A program made the position numbers and the translations under genes. Under the pieces are notes generated by a model, which had not been told where the DNA came from, searched no databases, and saw only the letters and a list, made by a program, of their open reading frames with translations. This document shows, piece after piece, positions 51,701 to 57,474 of a stretch of DNA of 57,474 nt (position 1 is the first letter of the stretch; each line of letters opens with the position of its first letter). Source of the stretch: Candidatus Falkowbacteria bacterium RIFOXYA2_FULL_47_19 (GTDB taxonomy: Bacteria > Patescibacteriota > Patescibacteriia > Patescibacteriales > UBA12075); contig MFGB01000010.1 of the NCBI GenBank assembly GCA_001780275.1, positions 1 to 57,474 of the forward strand, read 5' to 3'.

Positions 51701-52192
51701 TTAATTGGGGGAAAATAATTTTTGGTTATTAGACAAATATTTTTTAGCTAACAGGATAAATTTTAAATCACGGTTATTCATATTGAGTTCAATCGGTATT
51801 TTACTCTTTACGTTTTTGAATAGTACGATCGCTTCATCAAGGCTTAACCACAAAAGCTTAAATTCATTTGCCTTTTCTTCTTCTGTGAAGTCGGTCGTTT
51901 TATGATCATTGAGCTTTCGTGCCAGAAAACAAACTGAGTGGTTAATTTGTCCGCCAAATTCCGGGCTTTCAAATTTTATTTCACCCAACTTTGCTAGTAT
52001 CTCAACGTTGCAGGCCCCCTCCTCGATGGCTTCACGCAAAGCGGCTTCTTCGGGACTTTCTTCGCCCTCGATGCCACCGCCTGGAATTTTGTGGTAACTA
52101 CCGCCCTTGACCTCAAGTATTGCAATTTTATTGCTACTTTCGTCAAAGATCACGGTGCGTGCCGCTCGTCTAGTCTTTATAAGTTTAGTCAT
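51701..52192 (-). CDS. NUDIX hydrolase
   Basis: GGGIEGEESPEEAALREAIEEGA Nudix box. Confidence 0.9.
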   Translation of the reverse strand: MTKLIKTRRAARTVIFDESSNKIAILEVKGGSYHKIPGGGIEGEESPEEAALREAIEEGACNVEILAKLGEIKFESPEFGGQINHSVCFLARKLNDHKTTDFTEEEKANEFKLLWLSLDEAIVLFKNVKSKIPIELNMNNRDLKFILLAKKYLSNNQKLFSPN

Positions 52193-52262
52193 ACTAAAAA
52201 AAATTTACCTCCAATTAAATTATTTTAAATAAAGAAGGATTTTCTTATTATTTCATATCCCG

Positions 52263-52301
52263 AACAGGGGAGGGTCTTGCCCGCCGCCGGAGAGTATTGT
52301 T
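52263..52301. other. Short attC-like spacer A between the NUDIX and kinase cassettes
   Basis: CCCGAAC...GTTGTGCG; shares GGG.CTTGCCCGC.GCCGGAGAG.ATT with the longer spacers. Confidence 0.4.
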
Positions 52302-52331
52302 GTGCGATGTAACAAAATTTTCTTTTAATTT
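52299..52331. repeat. Left terminal inverted repeat of the kinase cassette
   Basis: GTTGTGCGATGTAACAAAATTTTCTTTTAATTT; 31/33 match to the reverse complement of 52948-52980. Confidence 0.9.
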
Positions 52332-52945
52332 CGTAAGTAATCACTGGCCTTTTGTATTTTATCAAGAAAGTTATCTTCCGTTTTAAAACACTTAAGGCCA
52401 TATTTCCCTGTTTCTTTGAGAAAAAACTTCCCGTAAACATAAAGTGATTTGGCCGCCATGGTTACCACTTTATTGTCTTTTGTATTATCTCTTATCCAAT
52501 CGCCATTATTTTTATTTCGAAGCAGTCCCTGATAAATTTTTTTCTCATCTATTTTGGTAAGAAATACGATTTTGACATTTTTGTTGTCTTTATATTCTTT
52601 GACAAAATTTGGCAGCAGGTGAACACCCTCGATAATATAATCCATTTTGCAAGCGAGCAGGTGGTCGATCAACGATATTGTGCCCGGCCAAATTGATTTA
52701 GCTTCTTTAATATCCGCCTTGAGCATTTCTTGCCCCGAGTATCGAAGAAAAAATTTATCAACGGCGGCCAAATTAAACATCTTTATATACGGAAAGTTTT
52801 TGCCCTTATCTTTCCCTTTAAAATATGGCAACACAACAAGCCTTAAATTGTCCGTTGAAATATATGGGACGTTCAAAGTTTTTGATAACTTTCTTGATAA
52901 AATACTTTTACCGCCCCGTGGACTACCACCGATGAGATATATCAT
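52325..52945 (-). CDS. P-loop kinase-like protein (cassette gene)
   Basis: MIYLIGGSPRGGKSILSRKLSKTL Walker A. Confidence 0.8.
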   Translation of the reverse strand: MIYLIGGSPRGGKSILSRKLSKTLNVPYISTDNLRLVVLPYFKGKDKGKNFPYIKMFNLAAVDKFFLRYSGQEMLKADIKEAKSIWPGTISLIDHLLACKMDYIIEGVHLLPNFVKEYKDNKNVKIVFLTKIDEKKIYQGLLRNKNNGDWIRDNTKDNKVVTMAAKSLYVYGKFFLKETGKYGLKCFKTEDNFLDKIQKASDYLRN

Positions 52946-52947
52946 AA

Positions 52948-52980
52948 AAATTAAAAGAAAATTTTGTTATTTCGCACAAC
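52948..52980. repeat. Right terminal inverted repeat of the kinase cassette
   Basis: Reverse complement GTTGTGCGAAATAACAAAATTTTCTTTTAATTT. Confidence 0.9.
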
Positions 52981-53333
52981 GGCCGCGGGATATGCGATGC
53001 GCGTGGCTCCGCCTCGCAGGCGGGGACAGGCGTTTCGCATATCCCGAGTAGGGCGTGTTCGCTCCGCCAGGCCGGAGGCCTGAAGGAGTGACAGAGCCGG
53101 ACAGCCTGTCCGCCTCTGGCGGAAGGGCTTGCCCGCAGCCGGAGAGCATTATGCGAGCACCGACCCGCCATGGGCGGGGAGGGCGGAGCGATTTTGCTGA
53201 ACGTTAGGTGTATCTGAGGTTTCAGATACTTTTTTTGTATTCCTCATTGTTAAGTTTATTACAAAAGAATACAAAAAATGAGCTGAAATTTGGGTGAGCC
53301 CCGAGCCGAGGGGCGAACCAGATATACCTTGTT
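52978..53333. other. attC-like palindromic spacer B
   Basis: AACGGCCGCGGGATATGCG...AAATTTGGGT...CCAGATATACCTTGTT. Confidence 0.65.
53088..53202. repeat. 115-bp palindrome-rich repeat (copy 1)
   Basis: Three differences from 54452-54566. Confidence 0.9.
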
Positions 53334-53468
53334 AAACGACCCGAGTCCTGCCTACCTTATTATATTTTCAAAAGAAAAAGGCAGGGCGAGAGCGCAGCGT
53401 GGCTTGAGTTTTATTCAAAAATATTTACCTTATTAAAAGAGCCTATTTGAAATTTTTTGGTCACATAA

Positions 53469-53497
53469 TTGACAAACTGGTCATTTTTTGCTATACT
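53469..53497 (+). promoter_or_regulatory. Sigma70-like promoter inside the inverted cassette
   Basis: TTGACA-N17-TATACT. Confidence 0.8.
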
Positions 53498-53556
53498 ATC
53501 TTGAAAGCTAGTTTTGGCGTCAAATTGTACATAAACCATCTAAAGGAGGGTAAACT

Positions 53557-53742
53557 ATGAAAACGCTTTGTATATTAGCTGTTCTAATCATGGTAGGGGG
53601 TCATATTGGAATGTCGCTTGGGGCAAGCCATATGAATGTGGCACTTTTCAGGGTAAGTTTTATAACCTATTACATCTCGTTTTTTTTCACATTCCTATTT
53701 GGCTTTGTAGCTTGCGCCGAGGAATGCCCCAAAGCTGCTTAA
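53557..53742 (+). CDS. Small membrane protein (61 aa), the only plus-strand cassette gene
   Basis: AAAGGAGGGTAAACTATG ribosome-binding site; two hydrophobic segments; promoter and terminator. Confidence 0.65.
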   Translation: MKTLCILAVLIMVGGHIGMSLGASHMNVALFRVSFITYYISFFFTFLFGFVACAEECPKAA

Positions 53743-53768
53743 AAACTACAAGCAGCCAAAACTCTTAC

Positions 53769-53797
53769 CGCCGTGTGCTTCGTTCGCACGGCTTTTC
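53769..53797 (+). terminator. Intrinsic terminator of the small membrane protein
   Basis: GCCGTGTG-cttcgtt-CGCACGGC-TTTTCTTTTC. Confidence 0.75.
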
Positions 53798-53863
53798 TTT
53801 TCTAAAAAATTTAAAAAGGGCTCAATAAAAAATTAAAAAATATTTTTGAACAAAATTTCGTTT

Positions 53864-53976
53864 AGGAATATCAGAAGTTTTTGGCTCTCTTCCTTACTAT
53901 ATTTCATATAGAAAAGAGAGACAAAAATTTGGGTCGGAATCCGCCCTGGGCGGATGGAGCCGCTTATCGCGGTGTT
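53864..53976. other. attC-like spacer D (most compact full copy)
   Basis: GAAGTTT-hairpin-AAATTTGGGT-hairpin-GGAGCCGCTTATCGCGGTGTT. Confidence 0.65.
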
Positions 53977-54003
53977 ATCGGTAGTATTTTTTATTAATAA
54001 TTT

Positions 54004-54360
54004 TTAAACAATGCGCTTGCCCTTGTCTAAATCAAATATTTCATTAACTGAGACTAGGACAGCGTTTTTAGCGGGATACTGTTCATCATTAGCGACGCAT
54101 AAATCAAAGAATTTTCCAGAATTAAAAATTTCAACATCTCCTTTTAGTCGATAGTATAAATTTTTCTGTTTAGCAAATATGCAAATCTTGTTATTCTCCT
54201 TTAAATTTTTAATGGTTGTTTTCATCTGAGCGTCAGCAATAAGCAACTTATTATCATAAAATCCTAATGAAATTACTACATTAACGTTGGGCGTGCCATT
54301 CAACGAACATGTAGAAAGCACCAACTCTTGTCCTTTGTCAAAAACGTTTTTCCAAGACAT
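54004..54360 (-). CDS. Pyridoxamine 5'-phosphate oxidase-like (FMN-binding split barrel) protein (cassette gene)
   Basis: LVLSTCSLNGTPNVNVVISLGFYDNKLLIADAQMKTTIKNLKENNKICIFAK. Confidence 0.8.
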   Translation of the reverse strand: MSWKNVFDKGQELVLSTCSLNGTPNVNVVISLGFYDNKLLIADAQMKTTIKNLKENNKICIFAKQKNLYYRLKGDVEIFNSGKFFDLCVANDEQYPAKNAVLVSVNEIFDLDKGKRIV

Positions 54361-54408
54361 ACTATTTGATTTAGATGATAAAAAAATTATTTATAAAAAA
54401 TATTTCCG

Positions 54409-54651
54409 GGTTCGGCGATGTCGCTCCGCCCCCGCCGCAGGCGGGGAAGGGGTGACAGAGCCGGACAGCCTGTCCGCCTCTGGCGGAAGGGCTTGCCCGC
54501 GGCCGGAGAGCATTATGCGAGCATCGACCCGCCATGGGCGGGGAGGGCGGAGCGATTTTGCGGAACAATGGGGATAAAAGAAGTTTTCGGAGCGTAGCGG
54601 AGAAAATTTGGGAAAATCACGAGCCGAGTGATTTTCCTTTTATCCCTTGTT
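54409..54651. other. attC-like palindromic spacer E
   Basis: Contains 115-bp repeat copy 2, AAATTTGGGA, and AACAATGGGGATAAAAG...CTTTTATCCCTTGTT arms. Confidence 0.6.
54452..54566. repeat. 115-bp palindrome-rich repeat (copy 2)
   Basis: Three differences from 53088-53202. Confidence 0.9.
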
Positions 54652-54758
54652 ATCTGTCCCGACGACTGAAAGGAGGAGAGCGCAGCGTGGCGAGGAGCGG
54701 AACGAAGTGAGCACCGCAGAATTAACTTGGAATTTGCGGAATATCTATTTGGACAAAA

Positions 54759-55439
54759 TTATTTTCCCTCTAATTCTAACTTAAATTCTTTTAGAAAATC
54801 AATTAAAAAATCAGTTCTTCTTTTGGCAATTTTCTTTGCGGTTTCTGTGTGCATTCTTTCAGCAACTTTGAGCAATCTCTCATAAAATAAATCAAGGGCA
54901 AATTCTGAAGCATTTGGTTCGCGATTTTTACAAAACGGATCATCAGAGTTATAAAAAGGTCTTTTCATTTGCCCTGTTGATGAGTAAGTTCTCATGATGG
55001 AGATTGCGCCTGTTGCCTCTAATCCATCGGCATCTTGCAAAATTTTTGATTCTAATAAGTCAGGAACAATGCCTTTGCTGAAAGAACATTCCAAGATGCA
55101 GATTTTTACTTTTCCTATCTTGTCCTTAGGAAAATTTCCAAAAGTTTTTAATATTTTTTCCGCCGCTTCTGAACTTTCTTCTTGCGACTTATGTTTATCT
55201 GGATGATTTTTTGGATAAACGATCAAATCATGAAATAAAGCAGCGGGAACAACAATATCAAAATCGCCATTCTCTTCTTTGGCTATCCTTTCAGCATTAG
55301 ATAAAACTCTCAAAGCATGTTCAAAATCATGAGAAACATCTGCGTTAGGAATTTTGTTTTTGGCGATTTTGATTAACTGATTTTTTAATTCTTTGTCCAT
55401 ATCAATAAAAGAATTTAACGGATTTAATAATTTTGCCAT
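54759..55439 (-). CDS. HD domain phosphohydrolase-like protein (cassette gene)
   Basis: DVSHDFEHALRVLSNAERIA, AALFHDLIVYP; ORF track start is 55457, inside the terminal repeat, so MAKLL... is preferred. Confidence 0.85.
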   Translation of the reverse strand: MAKLLNPLNSFIDMDKELKNQLIKIAKNKIPNADVSHDFEHALRVLSNAERIAKEENGDFDIVVPAALFHDLIVYPKNHPDKHKSQEESSEAAEKILKTFGNFPKDKIGKVKICILECSFSKGIVPDLLESKILQDADGLEATGAISIMRTYSSTGQMKRPFYNSDDPFCKNREPNASEFALDLFYERLLKVAERMHTETAKKIAKRRTDFLIDFLKEFKLELEGK

Positions 55440-55477
55440 TTTGTGAGTGATTAGCAAATTCCAAATTAATTACAGAT

Positions 55478-55863
55478 AACGGCCGCGGGATATGCGATGT
55501 GGTCCCGATGAGCGAAGCGATATCGGGAACATTTCGCTTATGCCGTGATAGGCGAAGTTCGCGAGCGTTCCAAGGGGCGAAGCCCCGGGGAAACGCGAGC
55601 GGACGAGGCGATCACGGCTGTGCCCGAAGCCGATAGGCTAAATGAAGCGAGCGTTAGCGAGTGAATTTAGCCTATCGATTACGCATCATCTGAAGTTTCA
55701 TCCCGATTTAGAAAGATAAACTTTTTATTCAGACAACGCTTTGTTTAATTATCTCCACCTAAACTTTCATCAAAAACACGGGATAAAAATTTGGGTTGAG
55801 AAAATTTTTCACTTCTCATTAATTTTAATAAATGAAAAATTTTGGAGCCAGATATGCGTTGTT
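55478..55863. other. attC-like palindromic spacer F (~386 bp)
   Basis: AACGGCCGCGGGATATGCG...AAATTTGGGT...GGAGCCAGATATGCGTTGTT, with nested palindromic inserts. Confidence 0.65.
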
Positions 55864-55909
55864 ATCGGATGTAAATTTTTTTATTTTAACAACCGGGAGA
55901 ACAAAAAAA

Positions 55910-56467
55910 TCAGTTTTTAAAGGAGTTTGGATTTTTTCTAATTTTCTCAAGTGTGGTTCTGTAAAGTTCTGAACTTGCGGGATCTTTTAATGAGTTGAAT
56001 TCTAGCCATCTATCTCCTAATTCATTGTCTTCCGCTAATCTACATTCTCTTCTCACGGCTAACAAATGTCTATCGTGTAAATCCATATCATGACCTACTC
56101 CTTTTTTGGCGCACATCCAAGCCTCATAAATTTCATGTTCTATGGCGAAGGGAATAATATCGCTATAGTCCTTGCCATTAACACTAAAGCCATCCTTGTC
56201 GATTATAATTTCTAGATTTTTAATCCATTTTTTAGTAACCTTGCCTTCATCATTTTTAGTATATGATCGACAAATAACATACGAGGCATTCGTATAATAA
56301 TTTGGCATAGGTCTATGTTCTTCCTGATATTTTCTGAACTCCTTTGAATTTAGATATTTTATTCTGCCTTGGGCAAGTTCATAAAAAGATTTTTTTGCCT
56401 CTTTCATTGAATCCTCAACTTTATGAGGTGGATTTATAAAAGATGATTCTGAAAGTTTGATTTCCAT
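55910..56467 (-). CDS. Hypothetical protein (cassette gene)
   Basis: Intact ORF; ATG immediately adjacent to the terminal inverted repeat. Confidence 0.65.
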   Translation of the reverse strand: MEIKLSESSFINPPHKVEDSMKEAKKSFYELAQGRIKYLNSKEFRKYQEEHRPMPNYYTNASYVICRSYTKNDEGKVTKKWIKNLEIIIDKDGFSVNGKDYSDIIPFAIEHEIYEAWMCAKKGVGHDMDLHDRHLLAVRRECRLAEDNELGDRWLEFNSLKDPASSELYRTTLEKIRKNPNSFKN

Positions 56468-56495
56468 GTTATTAAAATAAAAATTTATTTCCGAT

Positions 56496-56707
56496 AATGG
56501 CTTCGGCTGTGCCCGAAGCCGATAGGCTAAATAAAGCGAGCGTTAGCGAGTGAATTTAGCCTATCGTATCCCGATGAAGCGAGGTTTCAATTCTTTCTTC
56601 CTTATTATTAATAAAGAAAAGAAAGGATTGAAATTTGGGTCGGAAGAAAATTTTACTCCTTATTATCATTATAAAGGAAATTTTCTGGAGCCGCTTATCG
56701 CGGTGTT
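56496..56707. other. attC-like palindromic spacer G
   Basis: AATGGCTTCGG...GAGGTTTC-hairpin-AAATTTGGGT-hairpin-GGAGCCGCTTATCGCGGTGTT. Confidence 0.65.
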
Positions 56708-56762
56708 GTACGATGTCCGCATTTGCCCGCCCTTGTTAGCAGGAAATGGATGCCCCGAAATC

Positions 56763-57341
56763 TTATTGCAAAATTTTTTCCAATAGTTCAGGAAACTCCT
56801 CGGTTTTCATATCGCCCAAGCAGTAATGCCCTCGCCCTTTTAATTCGATAATCTCTCCACCAAGCACCTCGTGAAAAATTTTTAAACTTTTTTTACCATC
56901 CTCTTCCTCATCGTCCGCAGTAAACATAACTATTTGATTAATCCTATCCCTGATAGATGAGTCAATCTGATATGTATAGAAATTTATATCAGCACCATTT
57001 CTTTCTTCTTGCGGAATTTTCCAAGGCGCGATTAAAAATAGTTTAAAAATTTTGGTCTTAGTCTCACCAAGCCAGCGAACAAGAAATGTGCAACCGCAAC
57101 TATGTCCAATTAAAATCGTATTTTCATCAACGGGGTATTTTTCAAACTCATCTTTGAATTTTTCATAATCAGGTTGCCAGGGCGAGGGCATGAGAGGAGT
57201 TTCCGTTTCAATATTTTTTGCAATAAGATTTCTTTTTAACCACGGAATCCAGTGCTTGTCATAAGTCCTTGATTCAGGATTCATCGCTTTTTCAGCATCA
57301 GAGGGGCATCCATGGATAATGATACATCTATTCTTTGTCAT
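56763..57341 (-). CDS. Alpha/beta hydrolase, RBBP9/YdeN-like (cassette gene)
   Basis: CIIIHGCPSD, LIGHSCGCTFLVRWL, GRGHYCLGD. Confidence 0.85.
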   Translation of the reverse strand: MTKNRCIIIHGCPSDAEKAMNPESRTYDKHWIPWLKRNLIAKNIETETPLMPSPWQPDYEKFKDEFEKYPVDENTILIGHSCGCTFLVRWLGETKTKIFKLFLIAPWKIPQEERNGADINFYTYQIDSSIRDRINQIVMFTADDEEEDGKKSLKIFHEVLGGEIIELKGRGHYCLGDMKTEEFPELLEKILQ

Positions 57342-57388
57342 ATAGTTGAATTTTATTTTTAGCACTAGGGTAAATGCGGATTTCGTAC

Positions 57389-57474
57389 AACGGCTTCGGG
57401 ATAAGCGAAGTGGTCCCGATGAGCGAAGCGATATCGGGAACATTTCGCTTATGCCGTGATAGGCGAAGTTCGCG
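57389..57474. other. attC-like spacer H, truncated by window end
   Basis: CGTACAACGGCTTCGGGATAAGCG, then 63 bp identical to 55501-55563. Confidence 0.6.

Noticed and set aside
52193-57474. CRISPR array
   Set aside because: Repeats are long, palindromic and separated by protein-coding genes, not short direct repeats with uniform spacers; no cas genes.
52193-57474. Integrase, transposase or toxin-antitoxin genes within the array
   Set aside because: I looked for recombinase or transposase motifs in the listed ORFs and saw none; the recombinase, if any, lies outside the window.

Overview
The window reads as a bacterial chromosome segment. Gene content and style suggest a Candidate Phyla Radiation/Patescibacteria-like genome, but that is inference and I ran no search. 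The first ~52 kb is mostly housekeeping: a secreted beta-helix protein, CvpA, TatD, a complete F1Fo ATP synthase operon, groES-groEL behind a CIRCE operator, an O-antigen-ligase/TPR protein, parA-parB, an acyltransferase/hydrolase fusion, dnaE, a T-box leader with thrS, tryptophanase, an SPFH protein, two HIT proteins, an rml/glycosyltransferase cluster and a PEP-utilising enzyme. Two items stand out. (1) At ~52.2-57.5 kb there is an array of single-gene cassettes (P-loop kinase, small membrane protein, PNPOx-like, HD, hypothetical, alpha/beta hydrolase). Each ORF is bracketed by its own private inverted repeat of about 24-33 bp ending in a GTT/AAC core. The cassettes are separated by long, structured, palindrome-rich attC-like spacers that share an AAATTTGGG motif. 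This resembles an integron cassette array, but with cassette-specific extended terminal repeats that standard attC models do not explain. No integrase is visible; it would be expected beyond the right edge. (2) A hidden HesB/IscA-like gene on the minus strand (20853-21203) has an in-frame TGA at the conserved Cys position, followed by a good bacterial SECIS-like hairpin, so it is a candidate selenoprotein missed by the ORF track. Other points are a tRNA-Leu(CAA) with degenerate copies, one carrying an exact 20-bp palindrome insertion, a two-carboxylate Na+-type ATP synthase c subunit, a homopolymer frameshift in the first gene, and several gene fossils.
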